Positions 51,148 through 60,415 of a stretch of DNA of 64,000 nucleotides are shown one piece after another. Positions within the stretch are counted from its first letter, which is position 1; the number at the start of each line of letters is the position of its first letter. The notes beneath the pieces were generated by a model, which did no database searches, was not told the DNA's origin, and saw only the letters and a list, made by a program, of their open reading frames with translations. Origin of the DNA: CBDBJR01 sp965206445 (lineage in GTDB: Bacteria > Pseudomonadota > Gammaproteobacteria > Arenicellales > Poriferihabitantaceae); NCBI GenBank assembly GCA_965206445.1, contig CBDBJR010000002.1:2728001-2792000 (forward strand), written 5' to 3'. A program made the position numbers and the translations under genes.

Positions 51148-52455
51148 TTAGCCGCAGTCGCGCGGCGTGAGGTTGTTCTCTTTGGCATACGCGGCCGAAT
51201 CTTCGGCAATCAGCGCATCAACCACGCCACGGTCGGCACCGATAAAATCGGTGATCAGCGACCAACTGCCACTGTTGGCGTCCCATTGCTGGATAGCGCC
51301 GACGCCGGGCCCGCCGTGGTTCTCGCACGAAACATCGATCTCGGGGCCAAAGTCCGGCAGCCCCAGCTCGGTCATCCGCGCCTGGTCTACCTTCAGCGCT
51401 TCCATGCCGTCGCGCATCTGGCCGGGGGTAATCGCGCTGACGCCGTGGATCCGCTGCGCTGTGCGCGCCGCCTCTACCGCCAGCACAGCGGCATACATGC
51501 CCCGGTTATACAGCACCGTGCCCAGATTGGAGCCGTCACCGGAAGCCTGGCCGGTATCGACGACATGTTTTTGCATATCATCGTAGATCGGGAAATCCCT
51601 GCCGACCCCATGGAAGGCGATTGCCTTGTACCCGTGCGCACCCTGGCCGGCCGGTTTGACGTCATTTTCAGACGCCGACCACCATACGCCGATGAATTGT
51701 TCCATCGGGTAGCGAATATTCGCCGCCTCCTGTATCGCCACCGGGTTCATCACGCCCCAGCCCCACATCAATACATAGTCCGGGCGCTCACGCCGCACTT
51801 GCAGCCATTGAGATTTCTGCTCCTGACCGGGGTGGTCCACCGCCAGCAACAGCAGTTCATAGCCATGCTTGGTGGACAACTCTTGCAGCGTGCGAATCGG
51901 CTCTTTGCCGTACGCGGAGTTGTGATGCACCAGCGCGATCTTTTTGCCTGTCAGATCGCCGCCCTCCTGGTCCAGGACATGCTTGATGATGATCGAGGCG
52001 GCATCCCAATAGGTGCCGGGATAGTTGAAAATATGGCTGAACACTTTGCCGTTGGCTGCTGAGGTGCGGCCATAGCCCATCGAATGGACCGGAATATCGT
52101 CCGAAGTCGCCTTCGGGATCAGCTGGTAGGTAATGCCGGTAGACAACGGCTGATACACCAGCACGCCTTCGCCTTTGGTCGATTCATAGCATTCGACGCC
52201 CTTTTCGGTGTTATAGCCGGTTTCGCATTCAATCACCCGAAGCTTTTCCCCGCCGACGCCGCCGTCACGCTGATTGATCAGTGTGAAGTAATCTTCGTAA
52301 CCGTCGGCAAACGGAATCCCGTTGGGCGCATAGGGGCCGGTGCGATAGCTGAGTGATGAAAACACCAACTCGGCCTGGGCGATACCGGCACTCAGTGCCA
52401 GTTTGACCGCCGCCGCCAGCACAATCAGTTTCACTATATTCATCGTAAATTTCAT
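51148..52455 (-). CDS. livJ: Branched-chain amino acid-type ABC transporter substrate-binding protein
   Basis: Periplasmic binding protein of 435 residues (type I, PBP fold). A signal peptide occupies about 1-28 (IVKLIVLAAAVKLALSAGIAQA). Blocks TGPYAPNGIPFADGYEDYF near 39-57 and GKKIALVHHNSAYGKEP near 166-182 are typical. Family members bind amino acids, amides or aromatic acids; with two CoA ligases nearby a carboxylic acid is likely. The start has a strong GGAGG ribosome-binding site. Confidence 0.9.
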   Translation of the reverse strand: MKFTMNIVKLIVLAAAVKLALSAGIAQAELVFSSLSYRTGPYAPNGIPFADGYEDYFTLINQRDGGVGGEKLRVIECETGYNTEKGVECYESTKGEGVLVYQPLSTGITYQLIPKATSDDIPVHSMGYGRTSAANGKVFSHIFNYPGTYWDAASIIIKHVLDQEGGDLTGKKIALVHHNSAYGKEPIRTLQELSTKHGYELLLLAVDHPGQEQKSQWLQVRRERPDYVLMWGWGVMNPVAIQEAANIRYPMEQFIGVWWSASENDVKPAGQGAHGYKAIAFHGVGRDFPIYDDMQKHVVDTGQASGDGSNLGTVLYNRGMYAAVLAVEAARTAQRIHGVSAITPGQMRDGMEALKVDQARMTELGLPDFGPEIDVSCENHGGPGVGAIQQWDANSGSWSLITDFIGADRGVVDALIAEDSAAYAKENNLTPRDCG

Positions 52456-52513
52456 ATTTCCTCCTAATTAAAGAATCGGGTTGTAATCGAGATAAAAACA
52501 GGTACCGGGCGAA

Positions 52514-53590
52514 TTAATGCGGGAAAGGCCAAAGCCGAAGTTTCTCTTTCGTGATCCGCCACAGCTGCGCCAGCCCGTGCGGCTCCACGATCAAGAAAAA
52601 CATAATCAGCCCTCCAAGCAGCATAAAAATCAGATGCTGCACCACATCGGGCGTCCACCCCAGACCGCCCACCATCAGGTTTTTCAATAACACCGGCAGC
52701 AGGGTAATAAACGCAGCGCCGATAAAAGAACCGGTAATCGAACCCAGGCCGCCGATAATAATCATAAACAAAACCAAAAAAGATTTGTCGATGCCGAACG
52801 CCTCGGTCGGCTCCGCCGCCCCCAGATAGACCGAGAAAAACATCGCCCCCGCCACCCCGATATAAAACGAGCTGATGGCAAACGCCGACAGTTTGGCCTG
52901 TAGCGGCGGCACACCGATAATCTCCGCCGCAATATCCATATCGCGAATCGCCATCCAGGATCGACCGGCCCGCCCGCGGGTCAGATTGCGGGCGACAAAC
53001 GCAAACATCACCACCAGCGTCAGACAAAACAGATAGGTCGCCCACGGCAGGGCGTTAGGGCCGGAAACCGCGATGCCAAAAACCGACCGCTCCGGCGCCG
53101 TAATCATACCCGAGGCGGAATAATTATAGAACCACGGGACCTTATTGAACAGCCATATCAGAAAAAACTGGGCGGCCAACGTCGCCACCGCGAGATAAAA
53201 ACCCTTGATTCTCAGGCTCGGCAAGCCGAACAAGATACCCACCGCGGCGGTGACCCCGCCGGACAGAATAACCACCAAAAACAAATTCAACTCGGGGAAG
53301 AGCGTCGCCAGCTTGTACGATGCGTACGCCCCGACCGCCATAAAGCCGCCCGTGCCCAGGCTCACCTGTCCGCAATAGCCGGTCAGGATATTCAACCCCA
53401 GCGCCGCCATCGTCCACACCAGAAACGGCAGCAGGACTGATTTCTCCCAGTAATCGTTAATCACAAACGGGACCACCAGGAACGCGACCGCCAGAAGCAG
53501 CGCCACCCCCCAGCGGTCAAGGCGGATCGGAAAAGTCTGCTGATCGCTGCGATAAGCAGTCTTGAAATCCCCGGTTTCTCGATAAAACAT
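52514..53590 (-). CDS. livM: ABC transporter permease LivM
   Basis: Membrane permease of 358 residues with about eight hydrophobic segments; the EAA-like region is VARNLTRGRAGRSWMAIRDMD, with GGLGSITGSFIGAAF near 278-292. It starts at an ATG; the longer frame begins with TTG and overlaps livH. Four bases separate it from livH. Confidence 0.9.
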   Translation of the reverse strand: MFYRETGDFKTAYRSDQQTFPIRLDRWGVALLLAVAFLVVPFVINDYWEKSVLLPFLVWTMAALGLNILTGYCGQVSLGTGGFMAVGAYASYKLATLFPELNLFLVVILSGGVTAAVGILFGLPSLRIKGFYLAVATLAAQFFLIWLFNKVPWFYNYSASGMITAPERSVFGIAVSGPNALPWATYLFCLTLVVMFAFVARNLTRGRAGRSWMAIRDMDIAAEIIGVPPLQAKLSAFAISSFYIGVAGAMFFSVYLGAAEPTEAFGIDKSFLVLFMIIIGGLGSITGSFIGAAFITLLPVLLKNLMVGGLGWTPDVVQHLIFMLLGGLIMFFLIVEPHGLAQLWRITKEKLRLWPFPH

Positions 53591-53594
53591 CGTG

Positions 53595-54596
53595 CTATAC
53601 CCGTTCAATAATTTTGTCGCCGAACAGCCCCTGCGGCCGGAACATCAGGAAAAACAGAGCCAGAACATAGGCAAACCAGTTTTCTGTCGCCCCGCCAATC
53701 AACGACCCAATCCCGTACTCAAACAGCTTTTCGCCAACGCCGATGATCAAGCCGCCGATGATAGCACCAGGCACGGATGTAAACCCACCCAGAATCAATA
53801 CCGGCAGCGCTTTCAACGCAATCAGCGACAACGAAAACTGCACCCCCGATTTGGCCCCCCACATAATCCCGGCTACCAGCGCAACAAACCCGGCAATCGA
53901 CCAGACAATCACCCAGATCGTACGCAGCGGAATACCGACCGCCAGCGCCGACTGATGATCGTCGGCCACCGCCCGCAGCGCCCGGCCGGTTTTGGTATAT
54001 TGTGAAAAAATCGTCAACCCGATCACCAGCAAAATCGCCACCGATGCGGCCCAGACATCCAGCACATCGAGATACATGCCATAGTAGTCGGCGCCTTCGG
54101 TCGCCCACGGCTGGGTTACCCCCTCCCACCACAACGAGCCGCCGGTCGGAATACCGATATCCAGCACCTTGATATTCGCCCCCCACATCAAATCCCCCAG
54201 CCCTTCCATGAAAAAAGCCAGGCCGATGGTCGCCATAAACAATATGATCGGCTCCTGATTGACCAGATGCCGCAGCACCAGCCGCTCTATCAGCCAGGCC
54301 AGGCCGATCATCACCAGCATCGTCAGCACAATGGCGAGAAAATCATTCATGCCGTTGGACCAGTGGTGATACTCCGTACCCAGCACCAGATTGATCACAT
54401 GCGCAAACGGCACCTGCCCGGTCTGGAAACCGACCAGCGTCAGGGCCGCAAACAGCGCCAGCACGCCCTGCGCATAATTAAAAATCCCCGACGCCTTGAA
54501 GATCAGGACAAAGCCCAGAGCGACCAGTGAATACATCACCCCGGCCATCAGGCCGTTCAAAATCACTTCGATGGTATTGAGAATCGCAGGGCTCAT
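53595..54596 (-). CDS. livH: ABC transporter permease LivH
   Basis: Membrane permease of 333 residues. N-terminal MYSLVALGFVLIFKASGIFN, EAA-like region YTKTGRALRAVADDHQSALA, and C-terminal GAIIGGLIIGVGEKL are family marks. The start at MSPAIL is six residues into the open frame. The gene follows livG by 75 bases. Confidence 0.9.
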   Translation of the reverse strand: MSPAILNTIEVILNGLMAGVMYSLVALGFVLIFKASGIFNYAQGVLALFAALTLVGFQTGQVPFAHVINLVLGTEYHHWSNGMNDFLAIVLTMLVMIGLAWLIERLVLRHLVNQEPIILFMATIGLAFFMEGLGDLMWGANIKVLDIGIPTGGSLWWEGVTQPWATEGADYYGMYLDVLDVWAASVAILLVIGLTIFSQYTKTGRALRAVADDHQSALAVGIPLRTIWVIVWSIAGFVALVAGIMWGAKSGVQFSLSLIALKALPVLILGGFTSVPGAIIGGLIIGVGEKLFEYGIGSLIGGATENWFAYVLALFFLMFRPQGLFGDKIIERV

Positions 54597-54671
54597 CGTT
54601 CGGCCACCCGCCACCGGTCGCCCGACTCAGGCCTGATCAACTCAGGCATGCTCGATTCGGGCAGGTTCAAT

Positions 54672-55466
54672 TCAAGCATGATCGGTACCCAGATAGGCAT
54701 CAATCACGGTCGGATTGCGGCGCACGTCATCGGGAATCCCGTCGCCAATTTTACGGCCGTAATCGAGCACCACCACGCGGTCGGCAATATCCATCACCAC
54801 GCTCATATCGTGCTCTATCAACACAATCGTGGTGCCAAACTGCGCATTGACCTCAAGGATAAAACGACACATGTCCTGCTTTTCTTCCAGATTCATTCCC
54901 GCCATCGGCTCATCCAGCAGCAATAGCCGGGATTCGGCCGCCAACGCCCGGCCAAGCTCGACGCGCTTTTGCAAACCGTACGCCAACCGCCCCACCGGAA
55001 TCTTGCGAATCGACTGTATTTCCAGAAAGTCGATGATCTCTTCAACCCGCTCACGATGGGCGATTTCCTCCCGCTCCGCCCGGCCCGACCAGATTGCCTG
55101 CCAGAACAGATTGGCATGCATTTTCATGATCCGCCCGGACATCAAATTATCCAGCGTCGTCATGCCTTTGAACAGCGCGATATTTTGAAAGGTACGGGCA
55201 ATCCCCTGGCGCGCGATTTCGTACGGCTTGAGCGCGCCACGCAATTTTCCGGCAAACCATATCTCGCCCTGCTGCGGATGATAAAACCCGTTGATCACAT
55301 TCAGCATCGAGCTCTTACCGGCGCCGTTGGGGCCGATAATCGCCTGCACGTCTCCTTCTTTAACCTCAAAACTGACATCCGTCAGGGCATTGATTCCGCC
55401 AAACGACAGAAAAACACGCTTTACCGACAGCAGCGGGTCAGCCGATTGCTGCTCTTCAGGCGACAT
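54672..55466 (-). CDS. livG: ABC transporter ATP-binding protein LivG
   Basis: ABC ATPase of 264 residues. Walker A GPNGAGKS at 45-52, LivG-type signature LAYGLQKRVELGRAL, Walker B RLLLLDEPMAGM, switch His in LIEHDMSVV. It is the first transport gene of the operon, preceded by the acyl-CoA ligase gene. Confidence 0.9.
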   Translation of the reverse strand: MSPEEQQSADPLLSVKRVFLSFGGINALTDVSFEVKEGDVQAIIGPNGAGKSSMLNVINGFYHPQQGEIWFAGKLRGALKPYEIARQGIARTFQNIALFKGMTTLDNLMSGRIMKMHANLFWQAIWSGRAEREEIAHRERVEEIIDFLEIQSIRKIPVGRLAYGLQKRVELGRALAAESRLLLLDEPMAGMNLEEKQDMCRFILEVNAQFGTTIVLIEHDMSVVMDIADRVVVLDYGRKIGDGIPDDVRRNPTVIDAYLGTDHA

Positions 55467-55529
55467 GCATTCTCCCGTCAGCTTGCATTTTCCAGACTAC
55501 GATCACCGATTTTCCTGTCCGCTGCCACG

Positions 55530-57470
55530 CTAACCGACTCGGGCCGTATTATGCGGGCAGGTTGCCGCATCCTGTATTATCAGATCGGCCTCGATCATGC
55601 CCATGCGCCCGTCTTCAAACGTCACCTCGGTTTTGACATGGCAGCCGGTTTGCTCCGAATACAGGGCATCGATCAAATCGCGATATTTATCCGCCACGGT
55701 CATGCGTCTCACTTTGCGGGTGCGGGTCATCTCACCGTCATCGGGGTCAAGCTCTTTATGCAGAATCAAAAACCGCTTGATCTGCGAGCCGCTCAGGTCG
55801 GGGTCGGCGGCCAAATCACGATTCACCGCCTCGACGCTGGCGCGAATCATCGCATATACCTGCGGATGCGCGGCCAGTTCCTGATAGCTCGCATAGGCGA
55901 CAGTATGCCGTTCGGCCCAGTTGCCGACCGCATCCAGATCGATATTGATAAACGCGACAACATAATCGTGACCGTCGCCAAATGCAACCGCCTCGGTAAT
56001 CTCCGGGAAAAACTTCAGCTTGTTTTCCAGGTATTTGGGCGCAAACATCGTACCGTCGTTCAACTTGCCGACGTCTTTGGTCCGATCGATAATTTTCAGA
56101 TGGCCGCGATCGTTGAAGAACCCGGCATCACCGGTAAAAACCCAGCCATCCGCATCTTTCGTTTCCCGCGTCGCCTGCTCCTCCTTATAGTAGCTATGGA
56201 ACACGCCGGGGCCGCGATACGCTACCTCACCCCGGTCGGTAATTTTAACCTCCACCTCCGGCGCCGGCACGCCCACCGTATCGGCGTACACCTCGCCGTC
56301 CGGCTGCATCGTGACGAACACCGCCGCCTCGGTCTGGCCGTACAGTTGTTTGATATTGACGCCCAGCGAGCGATAAAAATCAAACGTCTCCGGGCCGATC
56401 GCCTCACCGGCGGTGTAGGCCAATCGAATCCGACTGAACCCCATGGCATTTTTCAGCGGCGCATAGACCAGTATGCTGCCCAGATAATATTTCAGTCGAT
56501 CGAGCAGTCGCACCGGCTGCCGATTCAGTATCGCCGCGCCGAATTGCTTCGCCACCGCCATAAAATAGCCAAACATACGCCGTTTCAATCTGCTCGCGTC
56601 TTCCATCCGCACGACCACGCCGGTCAGCATGTTCTCAAAAATCCGCGGCGGTGCGAAATAATAGGTCGGGCCAATCTCCCGCAAATCCAGATGCACCGTA
56701 TGCTCGCTTTCCGGGCAATTCACGCAAAAGCCGGCAACATACGACTGACCGTAAGAAAAAATATGATCGCCAACCCAGGCCATCGGCAGATAGGCCAGCA
56801 CCTCTTCGTCCGGGCCGATCCGATCATACTCGACACTATTGCGGCAGGTGATCAGCACATTGTCATTGGTCAGCACCACGCCTTTCGGCCGGCCGGTAGT
56901 CCCCGACGTGTACAGGAAGATGCCAATATCCGCCCCCCGACCCTGCTGAATCTCGACCTCGACCCGCTCGGGGTTACGTGCCAGCTCATCCCGCCCGCGC
57001 CGCTGCACCTCGCTGTAGCTGTGCAGCCGGTCGTCGGTATACTGCTCGAGTCCGCTGTCATCATCAACAATAATGCCCTCCAGCGCGGGCAGCCGGTCGA
57101 CGATTTCGAGCGTCTTGTCAACCTGCTCCTGATCCTCAACCAGCACAAACCGGACTTCGGCATGATGCAATATAAACTCCATTTCTTCGGCCACCGAATC
57201 CGAATACACCGGCACCGGCACGCCGCCGAGACACTGCGCCGCGGCCATGCCCCAATACAGCTGCGGACGGTTGCGCCCGACAATCGCGATTTTATCGCCG
57301 CGCTTAAACCCCAGCGTGTGCAGCCCGGCCGCAAAATCCAGCACCTGCGAACAGCTTTGCGACCAGCTCCAGGTCTGCCAGATGCCGAGCCGCTTCTCTC
57401 TTATCGCCGCTTTCGACGACAGGCGACGGGCATTGTCGAGCAGGAGTTTGGGGAAAGTGTCCAGTTCCAT
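55530..57470 (-). CDS. Long-chain-type AMP-forming acyl-CoA ligase
   Basis: ANL-superfamily ligase of 646 residues. The nucleotide-binding loop is YTSGTTGRPKGVVLTN near 179-194; YGQTEAAVFVTM is the A5 motif, DGWVFTGDAG the A7 motif and KIIDRTKDVGKLNDG the A8 motif. It makes acyl-CoA thioesters from carboxylic acids. Being first in an operon with a full Liv-type importer, it probably activates the imported acid. Long-chain and bulky or aromatic acids are both possible. Confidence 0.88.
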   Translation of the reverse strand: MELDTFPKLLLDNARRLSSKAAIREKRLGIWQTWSWSQSCSQVLDFAAGLHTLGFKRGDKIAIVGRNRPQLYWGMAAAQCLGGVPVPVYSDSVAEEMEFILHHAEVRFVLVEDQEQVDKTLEIVDRLPALEGIIVDDDSGLEQYTDDRLHSYSEVQRRGRDELARNPERVEVEIQQGRGADIGIFLYTSGTTGRPKGVVLTNDNVLITCRNSVEYDRIGPDEEVLAYLPMAWVGDHIFSYGQSYVAGFCVNCPESEHTVHLDLREIGPTYYFAPPRIFENMLTGVVVRMEDASRLKRRMFGYFMAVAKQFGAAILNRQPVRLLDRLKYYLGSILVYAPLKNAMGFSRIRLAYTAGEAIGPETFDFYRSLGVNIKQLYGQTEAAVFVTMQPDGEVYADTVGVPAPEVEVKITDRGEVAYRGPGVFHSYYKEEQATRETKDADGWVFTGDAGFFNDRGHLKIIDRTKDVGKLNDGTMFAPKYLENKLKFFPEITEAVAFGDGHDYVVAFINIDLDAVGNWAERHTVAYASYQELAAHPQVYAMIRASVEAVNRDLAADPDLSGSQIKRFLILHKELDPDDGEMTRTRKVRRMTVADKYRDLIDALYSEQTGCHVKTEVTFEDGRMGMIEADLIIQDAATCPHNTARVG

Positions 57471-57854
57471 CCGTTCAACCGGCGAGGGCGCCGCCAATCC
57501 GATGCATTCGCGTTGTGCGCTGCATCGGCTGTGTCTTGTTCACCATTTTTGTCTTCGCCACTGGTGTGGTTGGTTTATCGTCTTGCAATCCGGCCAGGCC
57601 ACCCCGACCGCTGTTTGCCGTGTTTCGGCGGCAGGCCGGCAGCAAAATCGCCGGCTCGGGCCGCATGAATCGAATTTTACCGCATTTCCCCGGCGGGCGT
57701 AATCGCTCGACGCGGCAACTATAGTAACCGATTATAATATACGACAATCGGCGCCAGTGCCAACGGTTTCTGAACTTATGCAAATACAATCCGCCCTGCC
57801 ACCACAGGCCGCCACCCACAACATGCCGACCGAACCGCGTTTCGACCACCGCCG
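57471..57854. other. Intergenic region between divergent acyl-CoA ligase and cobQ genes
   Basis: About 380 bases with no gene that I can support. ATTATAATAT at 57731-57740 offers a TATAAT box on both strands, so it may hold divergent promoters. I looked for the adenosylcobalamin riboswitch B12 box upstream of cobQ and saw none. Confidence 0.4.
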
Positions 57855-59357
57855 ATGCTGAAGCCCGTTACCCCGGCCCCGCCGGTGCCGACATTGATGG
57901 TGCAGGGCACGACGTCCGACGCCGGGAAAAGCATTCTGGTGACCGGGCTGTGCCGGGTATTTCATCGCCTGGCGGTATCGGTCGCCCCATTCAAGCCGCA
58001 AAACATGGCATTGAACAGCGCCGTCACCGCCGACGGCGGAGAAATCGGCCGCTCACAGGCGGTGCAGGCGATGGCGGCCGGGATTGCGCCGCACACCGAC
58101 ATGAACCCGATTTTGCTCAAGCCGACCAGCGAGCGCGGCGCCCAGGTTATCGTCCACGGCCAGGCGGTCGGCAATATCGACGCGCGCGCCTATCAGGACT
58201 ACAAAAAATCAGCCATGCGTGCGGTGCTGGCATCCTACCACCGACTGGCGGCGAAACACGATCTAATCCTGGTCGAAGGCGCCGGCAGCCCGGCGGAAAT
58301 CAATCTGCATGAAAATGACATTGCCAACATGGGCTTTGCCACCGCGGTTCAATGCGGCGTGCTATTGGTGGCCGATATCGAGCGCGGCGGCGTGTTTGCG
58401 CATTTGACCGGCACGTTGAATTGCCTGAGCAAGGCCGAATGCGCGCTGGTCAAGGGGATGGTAATCAACCGGTTTCGCGGCGACCGTTCGCTGCTGCAAT
58501 CCGGCATTGACTGGCTGACCCGGACAACCCGCATCCCGACCCTGGGGGTTCTGCCGTTTCTGGAGGGGCTGCACATCGAAGCCGAAGACGCGGTAGACCA
58601 GCGCTCCTATACCGACTGCGCCGGGCAAACGCTGCGCGTTGTCGTACCGCGTCTCCCGCGCATCAGCAATCATACCGATTTCGACGCGCTGCGCCTGCAT
58701 CCGCAGGTCGAGCTGGTATTCGTCGGCGCCAACCGGGCAATACCGCCGTGCGACCTGATCATCCTGCCGGGCAGCAAAAACACCCGCCAGGATTTGGACT
58801 GGCTGCGGGCCCATCACTGGCAGGCGGCGATTGAACAACACCTGCGCTACGGCGGCAAGCTGATCGGGGTGTGCGGCGGCTATCAGATGATTGGCCGGCA
58901 AATACACGACCCCGAAGGGCTCGAATCCGAGCCGGGCTCGCAGCCGGGGCTTGGGTTGATGGATTTTGCCACCACGCTGACCGCCCGCAAACAATTGCGC
59001 CGGGTCAGCGGGACGCTGCTGCTCGGGGGGGTATCGGTACAAGGCTATGAAATTCACATGGGCATCACGCGGGGGGCGGCACTGCATCGGCCCGCCGTCG
59101 ATCTGGGCGATCATGCTGACGGCGCCATTGCCGACGACAACCGGATAATATGCACCTATCTGCACGGCCTGTTCGATGACGCCGCCGCCTGCACTCGTCT
59201 GCTCGAGTGGGCCGGCCTGAAAAACCCGCAGACCGGCGATTACACCGCGCTGCGTGAACGGCAGATCGATCGGCTGGCGGATATGCTGGAAACCGAGCTG
59301 GACCTGGATTATCTCTGCCGACAGCTCGGTTTGTCGGTGCGGCGCAATATCGCCTGA
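57855..59357 (+). CDS. cobQ: Cobyric acid synthase
   Basis: CobQ/CbiP-type amidotransferase of 500 residues. N-terminal ATP-binding domain with GTTSDAGKS at 18-26, PQNMALNSAVT near 48-58, and LLKPTSERGAQVIV. The C-terminal glutamine amidotransferase domain has the catalytic Cys in GVCGGYQMIG (C340) and His in YLHGLF (H437). It amidates four carboxylates of cobyrinic acid diamide in vitamin B12 synthesis. cbiB follows on the same strand. Confidence 0.95.
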   Translation: MLKPVTPAPPVPTLMVQGTTSDAGKSILVTGLCRVFHRLAVSVAPFKPQNMALNSAVTADGGEIGRSQAVQAMAAGIAPHTDMNPILLKPTSERGAQVIVHGQAVGNIDARAYQDYKKSAMRAVLASYHRLAAKHDLILVEGAGSPAEINLHENDIANMGFATAVQCGVLLVADIERGGVFAHLTGTLNCLSKAECALVKGMVINRFRGDRSLLQSGIDWLTRTTRIPTLGVLPFLEGLHIEAEDAVDQRSYTDCAGQTLRVVVPRLPRISNHTDFDALRLHPQVELVFVGANRAIPPCDLIILPGSKNTRQDLDWLRAHHWQAAIEQHLRYGGKLIGVCGGYQMIGRQIHDPEGLESEPGSQPGLGLMDFATTLTARKQLRRVSGTLLLGGVSVQGYEIHMGITRGAALHRPAVDLGDHADGAIADDNRIICTYLHGLFDDAAACTRLLEWAGLKNPQTGDYTALRERQIDRLADMLETELDLDYLCRQLGLSVRRNIA

Positions 59358-59463
59358 CGCCCCGTGCCGCGGGATGCATTGCACGCCGCCCGGTATCGGG
59401 GATGCCGCTCGATGCGAGCGCCACCCCCCGTGACCCGCTGCCGCCCGCCGCGATGACCGAACG

Positions 59464-60387
59464 ATGATTTTTACCGTCAGTCTGCTGGCCCTGCTGCTCG
59501 ACCGGCTGCTGGGTGAGCCGCGCCATCACCCGCTGATCGGGTTCGGCAACCTGGCCGACCGGCTGGAAGGCCGCCTGAACCGTGGCAGCAACACGCGCAG
59601 ATGGATCAACGGCGCGGTCGCCACCCTGCTGGTCGTCGCCCCGCCGGTCTGCCTGCTGGCATGGCTGCAACGGGCGCTGGACGGCACGGTGGCGCAGTAT
59701 GCGGTCGACGTCGCCATTCTGACCTTTGTGATCGGCTGGCAATCCTTAAAACAACACGTCGCCGCTATTGTCGAGCCGCTGCGCAGCAACGACCTGCCGA
59801 CCGCGCGCAGCCAGCTGGCGCTGATTGTCAGCCGCGACACCGCGGCGCTGGAGCGGCGGCAAATCAGCGGTTCGACGATCGAATCGGTATTCGAGAATGC
59901 GCTCGATTGCGTGTTCGCCTGTTTGTTCTGGTACGCCGTACTCGGCCCGGCCGGCGCGCTGCTGCACCGGCTGATCAACACCCTGGATGCGATGTGGGGC
60001 TACCGCAGCGCGCGCTTTGACTATTTCGGCGCCATCCCGGCCCGGCTGGACGATATTCTAGGCTGGATTCCGGCGCGCCTGACCGCGTTGACCTGCGCCC
60101 TGTGCGGCAATCTGCCGGGCGCGCTGCGGTGCTGGCGAGAGCAGGGCCGGCGGCACACCAGCCCCAACGGCGGCATCGTCATGGCCAGCGGCGCCGGCGC
60201 GCTGGGGATTCGCATCGGCGGCCCGATGCCGTACGCCGGGGTGCTGCGGGACAAGCCCTGGCTGGGCTGTGGCCACGCGGTGCGCTGCGCCGACATCAAG
60301 CGCGCGACCAGGCTGGTCGAGCGCGGGCTGCTGCTGTGGCTGGGCGTGCTTGGCCTGCTTGCGCTGTATAGCTGGCGCGGGGTCTGA
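59464..60387 (+). CDS. cbiB: Adenosylcobinamide-phosphate synthase
   Basis: Membrane protein of 307 residues of the CbiB/CobD family: DRLLGEPRHHPLIGFGNLAD near 13-32, GYRSARFDYFGAIPARLDD near 180-198, RRHTSPNGGIVMASGAGALG near 229-248. Four or five hydrophobic segments. It attaches aminopropanol phosphate to cobyric acid. It follows cobQ by 106 bases and is convergent with cysG. Confidence 0.93.
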   Translation: MIFTVSLLALLLDRLLGEPRHHPLIGFGNLADRLEGRLNRGSNTRRWINGAVATLLVVAPPVCLLAWLQRALDGTVAQYAVDVAILTFVIGWQSLKQHVAAIVEPLRSNDLPTARSQLALIVSRDTAALERRQISGSTIESVFENALDCVFACLFWYAVLGPAGALLHRLINTLDAMWGYRSARFDYFGAIPARLDDILGWIPARLTALTCALCGNLPGALRCWREQGRRHTSPNGGIVMASGAGALGIRIGGPMPYAGVLRDKPWLGCGHAVRCADIKRATRLVERGLLLWLGVLGLLALYSWRGV

Positions 60388-60415
60388 CGCGCCCGAACAC
60401 CCGCGCCGGCCGGGT

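Noticed and set aside
54969..57668. An 899-codon open frame opposite livG and the acyl-CoA ligase gene
   Set aside because: Antisense to two well supported genes; composition typical of a shadow frame.
57471..57854. Cobalamin riboswitch before cobQ
   Set aside because: No recognisable B12 box or conserved aptamer core was seen.
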